Shown here piece by piece: positions 1 to 8,141 of a DNA stretch of 64,000 bases. Origin of the DNA: a virus; IMG/VR virus record IMGVR_UViG_3300044641_004147, positions 1-64,000 of that record; one strand, given 5' to 3'. The position numbers and the translations under genes are program-made. Positions within the stretch are counted from its first letter, which is position 1, and every line of letters begins with the position of its first letter. The notes below the pieces were generated by a model. The model was given only the letters and a program-made list of their open reading frames with translations. It did not search any database and was not told the DNA's origin.

Positions 1-2
1 CC

Positions 3-860
3 GCAGTTGAAAGCAGTCAGAATCTAGTAGCACAACAAAAGTCTACTACAGATACTTTAACTGCTCAGACCATAGCCGCTGCCGAAGCAGCACAAAAACT
101 AAAAACAGCACTTGAAGAAACACTAACTCCGGCAATTGCAAAATTTGCTGATATATCTGCTGAAATGTTAAAAGCAGTACAGAAGCAACTGGCTGAGTTA
201 GGTATTGGCGGTGCCAGCGGCAAAAAAGAAGGCCCTTCTACTTGGGAAAAAATAAAATCTGCAGGTGCAGGCGCAATTAGTGGAGCCACTAGTGGAGCCA
301 TGATCGGTGGGCTTTATGCGGGCACAGTGGGTACGGCTGTTGCTCCATTAGCCGGTACAGTCGTTGGTGGATTAAGTGGCGCAACAGCCGGCGGCATTAT
401 TGGCGGCGTAACTGGTGCAATTAAAGGGTGGTTTGACGCCAAGGAAGGTAAAGCTCGCGGCGGCATTGCCGAAGGCCCTACTTCTGGGTATCTAGAAAAA
501 CTTCATGGTAACGAAGCAGTTATTCCATTGGATGGCGGAAGATCTGTGCCAGTAAGTTTAGATTTAAATGGCATCGGCAAAAGTCTAGCCGAGATGGTCA
601 GTAGTATGGCTAAGGGATCATCGAACTCTTCTGTGATGTCTAAAGATACCGATGTGTCACTTGGATCAGCATTTCCTCGACTTAATATGGCAGCTGGTAT
701 GGCAGCTGGTGCATTAGGAAACTTGTTTGGATCGGGTTCTAAGTCTACAGATTCTACAAATATAATGCAGGAGCAGATATCATTGTTAAATGAAATTAAA
801 GAAATACTTGCATCCAGTAAAGACATACAGCAACAATATGTTTACAATACATATTCTTGA
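3..860 (+). CDS. Tail tape-measure-like protein, C-terminal part (5' truncated by window)
   Basis: The reading frame is open from base 3, so only the C-terminal 285 residues are present. The upstream part is rich in Ala, Gln and Glu and looks helical. Then comes a long Gly/Ala hydrophobic stretch (about nt 260-430) with many small-xxx-small motifs. After it, around nt 450-530, is the segment ARGGIAEGPTSGYLEKLHG followed by NEAVIPL. This 'LHGNEAVIPL' motif is typical of phage tail tape-measure proteins, which set tail length inside the tube and are ejected on infection. The C-terminus is Ser-rich and ends with a short helical segment. It directly precedes the portal gene. Tape measure is the best reading, but another large tail or virion protein with the same motif is possible. 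Confidence 0.6.
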   Translation, partial: AVESSQNLVAQQKSTTDTLTAQTIAAAEAAQKLKTALEETLTPAIAKFADISAEMLKAVQKQLAELGIGGASGKKEGPSTWEKIKSAGAGAISGATSGAMIGGLYAGTVGTAVAPLAGTVVGGLSGATAGGIIGGVTGAIKGWFDAKEGKARGGIAEGPTSGYLEKLHGNEAVIPLDGGRSVPVSLDLNGIGKSLAEMVSSMAKGSSNSSVMSKDTDVSLGSAFPRLNMAAGMAAGALGNLFGSGSKSTDSTNIMQEQISLLNEIKEILASSKDIQQQYVYNTYS

Positions 861-867
861 TTAAATA
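860..867 (+). promoter_or_regulatory. Possible T4-type late promoter box ATTAAATA upstream of portal
   Basis: The TAAATA core is in the 28-bp gap before the portal gene, at a distance that would leave a leader of roughly 15 nt. No second box element or strong ribosome binding site is visible. It is a weaker match than the CATAAATA boxes elsewhere in the window. Confidence 0.4.
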
Positions 868-888
868 GTAAACTATGAGTACTAAACC

Positions 889-2592
889 ATGAGTTGGAAA
901 AAATATTTTAGGACAGCTAACCCATCTGGCGTAGCCAGTCCCGTTGGCAGCACCAGTAACAACGGTCAGCCGGCATACCGCAACTACCAAAGCAACTTGC
1001 CTGAAATTTATCTAGGGCATCCTAATCGTACAGAAAGATATAACCAGTACGAGCAAATGGACATGGACAGTGAAGTCAATGCCGCATTGGATATTCTTGC
1101 TGAATTTAGCACACAGCCGGATAAAGAAACGCAAATGCCGTTTATGGTCCACTATAAGGATAAGCCAACGGATAGCGAAATTAAAATTGTCAAAGAACAG
1201 CTACAGCAGTGGGTAGCATTAAACGAATTTCATAAGCGCATATTCAAAGTTATGCGTAATACTTTAAAATACGGTGACCAGGTTTTTATTCGCGACCCAG
1301 AAAACTTTAAATTGTACTGGGTTGAAATGAGCAAGGTTGTAAAGTGTATTGTCAATGAAGCCGATGGCAAAAAGCCCGAGCAGTATGTAATCAAAGACTT
1401 ACAACCAAACTTTGAAAATCTAACAGCTACGGCCGTGACTACCACAGACAGTTATGCAAATCACCCACAGGTTGGTGGAGCCAGCGGTAGTTATGTACAG
1501 CCCGGGTCTCCATACTCTGGCGGCAGTAGATTTAGCCATACTCAGAACGAAAGCGTTATCAACGCCGAACACATTGTACATTTAAGTTTAACCGAAGGTT
1601 TAGATTTGTTCTGGCCGTTTGGCAACAGTGTATTAGAAAATGTATTCAAAGTATTCAAGCAAAAAGAATTGCTAGAAGATGCTATTATTATCTATCGTGT
1701 GCAGCGAGCACCAGAACGCAGAATCTTTAAAATTGATGTAGGTAACATGCCAGCACACATGGCCATGGCTTTTGTGGAGCGTATCAAGAACGAAATTGCA
1801 CAGCGCCGCATTCCTACACAGACCGGTGGCGGCACTAATATGATGGATGCCACTTATAACCCACTGAGCACCAACGAAGACTTTTTCTTTCCTGTGACCG
1901 CAGACGGTCGCGGAAGTAGTGTTGACACACTGCAAGGTGGTAGCAATCTAGGTGAGATCACAGACTTAAAGTTTTTTACTAATAAACTGTTCCGTGGTCT
2001 GCGTATTCCTAGCAGTTACCTGCCCACAGGTATGGATGATGGTTCACAGGCAGTGTCAGATGGTCGTGTTGGTACAGCACTAATTCAAGAATGGCGCTTT
2101 AACCAGTACTGCCTGCGCTTACAGCGTATGGTAGTAGACAAGCTAGATCAAGAATTTAAGATGTTCATGCGCTGGCGCGGTATTAACATTGATGGGCAGT
2201 TATTTGATCTACAGTTTAACGAGCCGCAAAACTTTGCTAACTATCGTCAAGCTGAGATCGACGGTGCTAGAATTGGTACATTTACACAGCTAGAAGCATT
2301 CCCTTACTTTAGTAAGCGTTTCCTAATGCAACGATACTTAGGTATGACTGAGCAGGAAATGAGTGAAAACGAGCGTATGTGGATGGAAGAAAAAGGCGAA
2401 TCTGAAGAAGCACCTGCAGAAGATGTGGGCCTGCGTAGTGTAGGTGTAACACCGGGCGGCTTAGATGCTGACCTAGCTTCTGCAGAGATGCCGGCACCGG
2501 AAGGTGGTGAGATGGGAGCCGAAGCTCCTCCGGCGGGCCCCGAAGGCGGTGCCCCTGGAGTCCCGGCACCAGCGGCCGCACCAGCCGTTTAA
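889..2592 (+). CDS. 20: Portal vertex protein of head (T4 gp20 family)
   Basis: 567 aa; T4 gp20 is of similar size (524 aa). The portal is the dodecameric ring at the unique capsid vertex through which DNA is packaged and ejected, and on which prohead assembly starts. Family-typical stretches are visible: MDMDSEVNAALDILAEFS near the N-terminus, the segment around DAIIIYRVQRAPERRIFKID, and GEITDLKFFTNKLFRGLRIP followed by SYLP. The C-terminal ~60 residues are a Glu/Pro/Ala/Gly-rich tail unlike the folded core. The start is the ATG at 889, which overlaps the stop of a 5-codon ATG frame (875-892) in an ATGA junction. The order portal, core proteins, protease, scaffold, capsid matches T4-like head modules. 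Confidence 0.93.
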   Translation: MSWKKYFRTANPSGVASPVGSTSNNGQPAYRNYQSNLPEIYLGHPNRTERYNQYEQMDMDSEVNAALDILAEFSTQPDKETQMPFMVHYKDKPTDSEIKIVKEQLQQWVALNEFHKRIFKVMRNTLKYGDQVFIRDPENFKLYWVEMSKVVKCIVNEADGKKPEQYVIKDLQPNFENLTATAVTTTDSYANHPQVGGASGSYVQPGSPYSGGSRFSHTQNESVINAEHIVHLSLTEGLDLFWPFGNSVLENVFKVFKQKELLEDAIIIYRVQRAPERRIFKIDVGNMPAHMAMAFVERIKNEIAQRRIPTQTGGGTNMMDATYNPLSTNEDFFFPVTADGRGSSVDTLQGGSNLGEITDLKFFTNKLFRGLRIPSSYLPTGMDDGSQAVSDGRVGTALIQEWRFNQYCLRLQRMVVDKLDQEFKMFMRWRGINIDGQLFDLQFNEPQNFANYRQAEIDGARIGTFTQLEAFPYFSKRFLMQRYLGMTEQEMSENERMWMEEKGESEEAPAEDVGLRSVGVTPGGLDADLASAEMPAPEGGEMGAEAPPAGPEGGAPGVPAPAAAPAV

Positions 2593-2617
2593 TTACCGTT
2601 TGGATTAAATAACATAT

Positions 2618-2845
2618 ATGTTTATAGCTGAACTTTTTGAGCCAACGCCCACTGGCTATCGTGACGAAAAAGACGACAATTCTGTACAGAAATTGTCTGA
2701 TGTGCGTAAGACTAGACTTAGTCTAGCACAGATTAACCGCTTACGAGTCATGAATGATGTTCGTAAATACGAGCACGAGAAAAAGTTAGGCAGTATCACA
2801 AAACAGTATAAACCGCCAGCAGAAGCCGCTGCTCCGGCGATGTAA
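2618..2845 (+). CDS. Small basic protein between portal and protease genes, function unknown
   Basis: 75 aa, mostly polar, with a charged central helix-like region (about residues 15-60, KLSDVRKTRLSLAQINRLR) and an Ala/Pro-rich tail. I do not recognise a family. In T4 the space between genes 20 and 21 holds small prohead core genes 67 and 68, so position suggests a core or head-assembly role, but sequence alone does not prove it. It is followed by a hairpin at 2874-2894, so it may end the portal transcript. Confidence 0.7.
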   Translation: MFIAELFEPTPTGYRDEKDDNSVQKLSDVRKTRLSLAQINRLRVMNDVRKYEHEKKLGSITKQYKPPAEAAAPAM

Positions 2846-2873
2846 TTTCAAAAACACGCAAAAAAACACCATT

Positions 2874-2897
2874 ATAACGGTAATATTCCGTTATTTT
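2874..2897 (+). terminator. Probable intrinsic terminator
   Basis: A 7-bp perfect stem (ATAACGG / CCGTTAT) with a 7-nt loop is followed by a short T run (TTTTG). It lies 29 nt after the preceding stop codon. The short U tract makes it a moderate terminator. Confidence 0.5.
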
Positions 2898-2904
2898 GTA
2901 AATA
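2897..2904 (+). promoter_or_regulatory. Possible late promoter box TGTAAATA
   Basis: The TAAATA core lies immediately after the hairpin at 2874-2894 and 33 nt before the next ATG, which has a strong AAGGAG ribosome binding site. Terminator then promoter is the usual order at a transcription-unit boundary. Confidence 0.4.
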
Positions 2905-2936
2905 ATACACAGCGTTTATCATTTTAAGGAGTTCAC

Positions 2937-3830
2937 ATGAACAAGTATGAACAGCTAATTGAATATATTATCAATGAGCAAGAAGACAAAGCCCGCGATC
3001 TTTTCCACCAAATCGTTGTAGAAAAGAGCCGCGATATTTACGAATCCCTCATTGACGAAGAGGATTTTGATGAAGCCGCAGTTGGTGGTAATCAAGTTGA
3101 CAGCTTAGTCGATGAAATTGAAGCCGACGAGCAAGGCATGCAGGAAGCCGACGATGACCTAGGTATGGACGACATGGGCAGCGATGCCGACATGGGCGAC
3201 GACATGGGCGACATGGGCGGTGATGCAGATATGCCTGGAGATCTAGGCGGCGACATGGGCAGCGAAGGTGGTGTTGAAGGAAAAATTCAAGACCTAGAAG
3301 CTGCTCTAGACGAATTAAAAGCCGAATTTGACGCACTAATGGGCGGAGAAGAAGGTGACGATATGGGCGGCGACATGGATGACATGGGCGACGGCGAAGC
3401 CGAATTTGACATGGAAGAGCCAGCCGACGAAGGCATGGTTCGTGAGTATGTTGAAAAAGTAGGCAAAGATTGGCCCAAGGGCGAGTCCGAAGGCACAGCA
3501 GTAGGAGCCAGAGGCGAAACTACAGCTATTAACAAGCAAAGCATTGTAGCCGGCAAGAACAACATGGGTGGTACTGCTGGTAACATTGTTAAGGGTGGTA
3601 CAGAGCAAGCTGCCGATGGTAAGCCAACTCCAACACCGAGCAACCAGTACACCAAAGGCCGCGGCGATCTAAAAGGCGCTGGCAACTTTGAAAATGTACC
3701 TGGCGCTAAGACCAAAGGTTACACAACCAAAGCAACCAGCTACGAAAAGCAACACGGCAAAGAAGGTCAAACCACAGACGGTAAGATGGGTGTTGACACA
3801 AAGAGCCTAGTTGGTGGTAAAGTACGCTAA
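2937..3830 (+). CDS. Acidic prohead core / internal head protein candidate
   Basis: 297 aa. The N-terminal ~45 residues form a helical segment with KARDLFHQIVVEKSRDIYES, a pattern I associate with prohead core proteins of several myophages. Residues ~50-160 are extremely acidic, with repeated GDMGxDMG units. A short coiled-coil-like segment follows (KIQDLEAALDELKAEFDALM). The C-terminal third is Gly/Thr/Lys-rich and turns basic. It has a strong AAGGAG site 8 nt before the ATG. It lies between portal and protease genes, the place of T4 core genes 67/68. An acidic core component processed by the protease is the likely role; direct homology is not shown here. Confidence 0.6.
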   Translation: MNKYEQLIEYIINEQEDKARDLFHQIVVEKSRDIYESLIDEEDFDEAAVGGNQVDSLVDEIEADEQGMQEADDDLGMDDMGSDADMGDDMGDMGGDADMPGDLGGDMGSEGGVEGKIQDLEAALDELKAEFDALMGGEEGDDMGGDMDDMGDGEAEFDMEEPADEGMVREYVEKVGKDWPKGESEGTAVGARGETTAINKQSIVAGKNNMGGTAGNIVKGGTEQAADGKPTPTPSNQYTKGRGDLKGAGNFENVPGAKTKGYTTKATSYEKQHGKEGQTTDGKMGVDTKSLVGGKVR

Positions 3831-3843
3831 TTGGTAACCAGTA

Positions 3844-4482
3844 ATGGCACAGTATCTTAAAGAAAATCTTACTTTTGACCATGCCCGCATGGAAGTCATC
3901 ATGGAAGATGACGCTACGGGCAAAGGTAAGAACCTTTTCATGAAGGGTGTATTCATCGAAGGCGGAGTTCGCAATGCCAACGAGCGAGTATATCCTGTAA
4001 ACGAGATTGCTAAAGCCGTACAAACTATTAATGAACAAATCAAGGGTGGCTACAGCGTCTTAGGCGAAGTAGATCATCCTGATGATTTGAAAATTAACTT
4101 AGACCGCGTTAGCCACATGATTGAACAAATGTGGATGGACGGTCCAACCGGCCAAGGCAAGTTAAAGATTCTACCAACACCTATGGGTAAATTAGTTGAG
4201 ACTATGCTATCCAGTGGGGTTAAGTTAGGAGTGTCCAGTCGCGGTAGCGGAAACGTTAACGAAAGTAATGGACATGTTAGTGACTTTGAGATAGTCACTG
4301 TAGATGTTGTTGCACAACCCAGTGCGCCTCATGCGTATCCAACTCCGATTTACGAAGGGTTGATGAACATGCGGCACGGTCACCGGGCTCTAGAAATAGC
4401 CAAAGAGGCTCAGGAAAATCAAAAAGTGCAAAAGTATCTAAAAGAGCAAGTAACTCGCTTAATTAGAGACTTAAAATTATAA
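3844..4482 (+). CDS. 21: Prohead core protein protease (T4 gp21 family)
   Basis: 212 aa, matching T4 gp21 length. This serine protease matures the prohead by cutting scaffold, core and capsid proteins after Leu/Ile-x-Glu. The fold and catalytic logic resemble herpesvirus assemblins (MEROPS S77 type). Visible motifs are GEVDHPDD with the candidate catalytic His78, KLGVSSRGSG with Ser131/Ser132 as the candidate nucleophile, and VTVDVVAQPSAP near residue 155. The gene starts 13 nt after the acidic core gene and is followed 12 nt later by the scaffold gene, so all three are probably co-transcribed. Confidence 0.9.
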   Translation: MAQYLKENLTFDHARMEVIMEDDATGKGKNLFMKGVFIEGGVRNANERVYPVNEIAKAVQTINEQIKGGYSVLGEVDHPDDLKINLDRVSHMIEQMWMDGPTGQGKLKILPTPMGKLVETMLSSGVKLGVSSRGSGNVNESNGHVSDFEIVTVDVVAQPSAPHAYPTPIYEGLMNMRHGHRALEIAKEAQENQKVQKYLKEQVTRLIRDLKL

Positions 4483-4494
4483 AGGGGAAAACCA

Positions 4495-5589
4495 ATGTTT
4501 GATGCTATCAAGCCATTATTGGATAGCGGCATCATTAACGAAGAAACTCGTAATGCCATTAACGAAGCCTGGGAAACCAAGTTAGTTGAGGCTCGCGAGC
4601 AAGTTCGTGCAGAACTTCGTGAGGAGTTTGCAGGCCGCTATGAACACGATAAAAAGGTAATGGTTGAGGCTTTAGATAAGATGGTAACAGAAAATCTTGC
4701 TGCTGAACTACAAGAGTTTGCCAGCGAGAAAAAGGCTGTTGTTGAAGATCGTGTGAAGATTCGTTCTCACATGATGGAAAGCGCCGGCCGTTTTAATGAA
4801 TTCCTGGTTAAGAAATTAGCCGAAGAAATGCAAGAGCTACGCAAGGATCGCAAGAATTATGCCGAGAACGTTGAGCGTTTAGAGCAATTTGTAATCCGTG
4901 CTCTTTCTGAAGAGATCAAGGAATTCTCACAAGACAAGCAGGCAGTAGTCGAAACTAAGGTTCGTCTAGTTGCCAATGCTAAGGACAAACTTGCTGAACT
5001 ACAACAGAAGTTCATCAAGCGCAGTTCTGTTCTTGTACAAGAAGCTGTTACTACCAAGCTAAAGTCGGAACTAACACAATTGAAAGAAGACATCCAATCT
5101 GCTCGCGAGAACATGTTTGGTCGTCGTATTTTTGAAGCGTTTGCCAGTGAGTTCGGTGTTACTCATCTTAATGAGAACAAAGAAATCCGCAAATTGCAAG
5201 CCAAACTGGAAGAGCAATCTGGTCTACTAGAATCTGCTCAGAAAGTTGTTGAGCAAAAGGAACAGATCGTAGAAAGCAAAGAACGCGAACTACGCATCAT
5301 CAAGGAATCAGCTGATCGCAAGGAAAAACTTGTTGAAATGTTGAAGCCATTGAATAAAGAGAAGGCCACAGTAATGCGTGAACTTCTTGAAAACGTACAG
5401 ACTGACAAACTACAGAGTGCGTTTGAAAAGTATCTACCTGCAGTCTTGAATAACAGTGTAGTTAAGAAAAGCGAAAAAGCAATTCTTAGCGAGAGCCGTG
5501 TTGAGATTACTGGAGATAAGTCTGCTAAATCCGCAGCTAAGGAAAATGACACCAATGTCATTGAACTAAAGCGTTTAGCAGGGCTATAA
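4495..5589 (+). CDS. 22: Prohead scaffolding core protein (T4 gp22 family)
   Basis: 364 aa, almost entirely charged and helical, with long Glu/Lys/Gln heptad-like stretches (about residues 20-280), as expected for the coiled-coil scaffold around which the capsid assembles and which gp21 then degrades. The C-terminus ends VIELKRLAGL, similar in style to gp22 tails. A strong site (AAAGGGG) precedes the ATG. Placement directly between protease and capsid genes supports the call more than any single motif. Several LxE sites are present that the protease could cut. Confidence 0.87.
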   Translation: MFDAIKPLLDSGIINEETRNAINEAWETKLVEAREQVRAELREEFAGRYEHDKKVMVEALDKMVTENLAAELQEFASEKKAVVEDRVKIRSHMMESAGRFNEFLVKKLAEEMQELRKDRKNYAENVERLEQFVIRALSEEIKEFSQDKQAVVETKVRLVANAKDKLAELQQKFIKRSSVLVQEAVTTKLKSELTQLKEDIQSARENMFGRRIFEAFASEFGVTHLNENKEIRKLQAKLEEQSGLLESAQKVVEQKEQIVESKERELRIIKESADRKEKLVEMLKPLNKEKATVMRELLENVQTDKLQSAFEKYLPAVLNNSVVKKSEKAILSESRVEITGDKSAKSAAKENDTNVIELKRLAGL

Positions 5590-5623
5590 AAAAAATAGTT
5601 TAACCTTAAAGGAAAGAAAAGAA

Positions 5624-6802
5624 ATGACACAAGAACTATTAGAAAGCCGTTGGGGCGAAACTAAAGATGCCCTGTTAGAAGGTCTACAAGGCTCTCGCCG
5701 TACCTCCATGGCTGTTGTTTTAGAGAACACACGCAAGTACCTTGCAGAAAATGCAACCGCTGGCGCTACACAAGCTGCTAACGTTGCTTCGCTTAACCGC
5801 GTAATTCTGCCAGTTATCCGTCGTGTAATGCCTACAGTTATCGCTAACGAAATCATTGGTGTTCAGCCAATGACTGGACCTGTTGCACAGATCCACACTC
5901 TACGTGTTCGTTATGCAGAAAGCATGACAGACAGCAGTGGTTATGCTACTAGCACAACCGCTGGTGACGAAGCACTAAGCCCATTCAAGATTGCTGTTGC
6001 TTACTCTGGTGATGCAGCCACTGGCCGCGCTGCTGGTACAAGCGCTCTTGAAGGCGTTCCTGGCCGCAAGATTAACGTTCAAATCGTTAAGCAAGTTGTT
6101 GAAGCCAAGACCCGTAAGATGAGTGCTCGTTGGACATTCGAAGCCGCTCAAGACGCACAAGCCATGCACGGTTTGGATGTCGAGGCTGAGATCATGGCCG
6201 CTCTAGCACAAGAAATCACAGTTGAAATTGATCAGGAAATCCTAGGCTCGTTACGTGCTCTAGCTGCTACTGAAGCCACTTTCAACCAAGCTACCGTATC
6301 TGGTACTGCTACATTCGTTGGTGACGAACACGCTGCTCTAGCTGTTCTAGTTAACCGTGTTGCTAACTTGATCGCTCAGCGTACACGCCGTGGTGCTGCC
6401 AACTGGGCCGTTGTAAGTCCAGCTGCTCTAACAGTACTACAGAGTGCTACAACATCTGCTTTTGCTCGTACCACAGAAGGTACTTTCGAAGCTCCTACCA
6501 ACACCAAGTTTGTTGGTACACTAAACGGCGCAATGCGTGTTTATGTTGACAGCTATGCTAGCGACAGCACACCTGTTCTAGTTGGTTATAAGGGTTCTAG
6601 CGAGGCTGATGCAGCCGCGTTCTACTGCCCATATATCCCTCTAATGAGCTCTGGCGTTGTTCTAGATCCAGCTACTTTCGAACCAGTAGTTGGTTTCATG
6701 ACTCGTTATGGTTACATTGAGTTAACCAACACAGCATCGTCTCTAGGTAACGCTGGTGACTATGTTGGCGAGATCGCTGTTCAAAACTTGAGCTTCCAGT
6801 AA
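5624..6802 (+). CDS. 23: Major capsid protein (T4 gp23 family)
   Basis: 392 aa, shorter than T4 gp23 (521 aa) but typical of marine T4-like capsids. The segment RVILPVIRRVMPTVIANEII followed by GVQPMTGP is the hallmark of the family (HK97 fold). Ala/Thr/Val-rich beta segments and GYIELTNTASS near the end also fit. An N-terminal propeptide is expected; Leu40-Ala41-Glu42 fits the LxE cleavage rule and is the best candidate, although earlier LxE sites at E7 and E19 exist. A strong AAAGGA site precedes the ATG, and a strong terminator follows the gene at 6841-6863, consistent with high expression. Confidence 0.95.
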   Translation: MTQELLESRWGETKDALLEGLQGSRRTSMAVVLENTRKYLAENATAGATQAANVASLNRVILPVIRRVMPTVIANEIIGVQPMTGPVAQIHTLRVRYAESMTDSSGYATSTTAGDEALSPFKIAVAYSGDAATGRAAGTSALEGVPGRKINVQIVKQVVEAKTRKMSARWTFEAAQDAQAMHGLDVEAEIMAALAQEITVEIDQEILGSLRALAATEATFNQATVSGTATFVGDEHAALAVLVNRVANLIAQRTRRGAANWAVVSPAALTVLQSATTSAFARTTEGTFEAPTNTKFVGTLNGAMRVYVDSYASDSTPVLVGYKGSSEADAAAFYCPYIPLMSSGVVLDPATFEPVVGFMTRYGYIELTNTASSLGNAGDYVGEIAVQNLSFQ

Positions 6803-6840
6803 GCATTAGTTTATCTTACCACTTGGGATGGGAAGACACT

Positions 6841-6863
6841 AAAGGGCCGCAAGGCCCTTTTTT
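6841..6863 (+). terminator. Strong intrinsic terminator after capsid gene
   Basis: A perfect 8-bp stem AAAGGGCC / GGCCCTTT is capped by a GCAA (GNRA) tetraloop and runs into TTTTTT. It sits 38 nt after the capsid stop. It should end most capsid transcripts before the desaturase gene. Confidence 0.88.
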
Positions 6864-6881
6864 GTTGGCCATAAGTATTAT

Positions 6882-7586
6882 ATGATAGAAATAATTTACA
6901 CTCTAGTAGTTACACACATTACTATAATCTGCGTAACACTATTCTTGCACAGAGGGCAAGCACACAAAGGCATAGAATTTCATCCTATTGCTGGACATTT
7001 TATGCGTTTTTGGTTATGGTTGACTACAGGCATGGTTACCAAGCAATGGGTAGCAATTCATAGAAAACATCACAGACATAGCGACCAACCAGGCGATCCT
7101 CATACTCCTCATGTTTACGGTCTTTGGCGTGTGTTGTTTGGTGGCGCAGGGTTGTATCACGCAGCCAGTAAAGATACTGAAATGGTACAGCAATATGGTG
7201 TAGGCACACCCAACGACTGGGTAGAACAAAATGTTTATGCTAGACACAGTCGTATAGGTATTATGATCATGTTAGCCATTGATATTGCATTGTTTGGCTG
7301 GATTGGATTTGTTATTTGGGGGATTCAAATGATTTGGATTCCATTTTGGGCCGCTGGGGTGATTAACGGCCTAGCCCATTGGTGGGGATATCGTAATGGT
7401 GAAACTAAAGATAACAGTAGAAACATTAGTCCTTGGGGTATTATTATTGGTGGGGAATGCTTGCATAATAACCATCATTTGGATCCTGCTAACCCTAAAC
7501 TGAGTCGCCGCTGGTTTGAATTTGACATTGGTTGGATGTGGCTAACACTCTTAAGATTTTGCGGGCTGGCAAAACTTAGAACCTAA
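6882..7586 (+). CDS. Membrane fatty-acid (acyl) desaturase, stearoyl-CoA desaturase-like
   Basis: 234 aa integral membrane diiron desaturase. All histidine boxes are present: H23-RGQA-H28, H60-RKHH (H60, H63, H64) and H195-NNHH (H195, H198, H199), plus N163-GLA-H167, matching the NxxxH ligand pair known in stearoyl-CoA desaturase. Hydrophobic segments at about residues 5-22, 38-52, 125-165 and 183-192 fit a short version of the fold. It would insert a double bond, typically delta-9, into an acyl chain using O2 and an electron donor from the host. It is an auxiliary metabolic gene among structural genes. Only 18 nt separate the capsid terminator from the ATG, and neither a ribosome binding site nor a usable promoter is visible there, so expression may depend on terminator read-through. 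Confidence 0.9.
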   Translation: MIEIIYTLVVTHITIICVTLFLHRGQAHKGIEFHPIAGHFMRFWLWLTTGMVTKQWVAIHRKHHRHSDQPGDPHTPHVYGLWRVLFGGAGLYHAASKDTEMVQQYGVGTPNDWVEQNVYARHSRIGIMIMLAIDIALFGWIGFVIWGIQMIWIPFWAAGVINGLAHWWGYRNGETKDNSRNISPWGIIIGGECLHNNHHLDPANPKLSRRWFEFDIGWMWLTLLRFCGLAKLRT

Positions 7587-7592
7587 TAAATA
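7585..7592 (+). promoter_or_regulatory. T4-type late promoter box AATAAATA
   Basis: The box overlaps the desaturase stop codon and lies 72 nt upstream of the next ATG. The predicted leader of about 65 nt carries two small hairpins. Confidence 0.6.
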
Positions 7593-7600
7593 TATAGTTC

Positions 7601-7630
7601 ACTCAAAAGAGTTTATGCGGTACCCACCGC
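7601..7630 (+). promoter_or_regulatory. Two small hairpins in the 5' leader
   Basis: ACTC-AAAA-GAGT (7601-7612) and GCGGT-ACCC-ACCGC (7617-7630) are perfect stems of 4 and 5 bp. They lie between the late promoter and an AAGGAG site at 7651. They may stabilise the message of an abundant small protein; this role is inference. Confidence 0.4.
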
Positions 7631-7664
7631 GTAGGCCTAGAACGCTAACCAAGGAGAAAAACAA

Positions 7665-8054
7665 ATGGGACGCCCTTTAAATAAAAGAAATTTTGGCGCA
7701 AATGCCGCCAGCAATCTTCGTGTTCGTTTTCACAACGGCACAGCCAGTGTTGATGGAGCAATTGTAAGCCAGCGCGGTAGCAAGAAGTTTAAATGTGTAG
7801 ACAGTGCTGGTACAACAGCCGTTTGCACATTAGTCAGCGTTGCTGATGGATCACTGGCCGCCGGCGAAATGAGCATTAAAGTAGCTAACGATGCTGGCAC
7901 AGTTTTATATGTAACCAAAATTACAGCTCGTAAAGTTACAGCCAGCGACGGTAACACCTACCCATGGAACTTCAGTGCAAGTACCAGTGACGCCGCTGTA
8001 CAAGTTGAAGAAGCTGGATCGGATGCTGTATTCACAGGCAATGTAGATCTGTAA
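7665..8054 (+). CDS. Small probable virion protein
   Basis: 129 aa, beta-rich, Ala/Ser/Thr/Val-rich, no membrane segment. The N-terminus MGRPLNKRNFG is a start I associate with small proteins of aquatic T4-like phages. There are two Cys (KFKCVDS and AVCTLV) in the middle. It has its own late promoter, a structured leader, a very good AAGGAG site and its own terminator, the arrangement expected of an abundant virion component such as a capsid decoration or tail accessory protein. The specific role is not shown by sequence. Confidence 0.7.
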   Translation: MGRPLNKRNFGANAASNLRVRFHNGTASVDGAIVSQRGSKKFKCVDSAGTTAVCTLVSVADGSLAAGEMSIKVANDAGTVLYVTKITARKVTASDGNTYPWNFSASTSDAAVQVEEAGSDAVFTGNVDL

Positions 8055-8070
8055 TTAACTACAGACAAAC

Positions 8071-8100
8071 AAAAATAGCCGCACTAGCGGCTATTTTTTT
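8071..8100 (+). terminator. Strong intrinsic terminator
   Basis: An extended stem with core TAGCCGC / GCGGCTA (flanked by A/T pairs), loop ACTA and a T7 run lies 17 nt after the stop of the 129-aa gene. It cleanly separates that single-gene unit from the following structural region. Confidence 0.9.
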
Positions 8101-8101
8101 A

Positions 8102-8135
8102 TCCTTTAGTTTGACATAAATATGTTTAAATAGGA
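8102..8135 (+). promoter_or_regulatory. Late promoter CATAAATA (8115-8122) inside a weak hairpin covering the ribosome binding site
   Basis: CATAAATA at 8115-8122 is followed by AGGA at 8132-8135, 6 nt before the ATG at 8142. Upstream TCC+TTTA (8102-8108) can pair with TAAA (8127-8130) and GGA (8133-8135), leaving 2 nt bulged, so a read-through RNA could hide the ribosome binding site. An RNA started from the late promoter (about 8128) lacks the left arm. The promoter call is good; the pairing is short and less certain. Confidence 0.55.
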
Positions 8136-8141
8136 ACTTAA

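Noticed and set aside
875-892. Five-codon ATG frame (MSTKP) overlapping the portal start as ATGA
   Set aside because: No ribosome binding site and too short to distinguish from chance.
2604-2611. ATTAAATA as a late promoter for the 75-aa gene
   Set aside because: The start codon at 2618 is only 6 nt after the box, so the RNA would start about at the ATG. It may be a chance match.
6870-6877. CATAAGTA as a late promoter for the desaturase
   Set aside because: A transcript would begin about 6 nt later, at or after the start codon (6882), and the box carries a mismatch in the TAAATA core.
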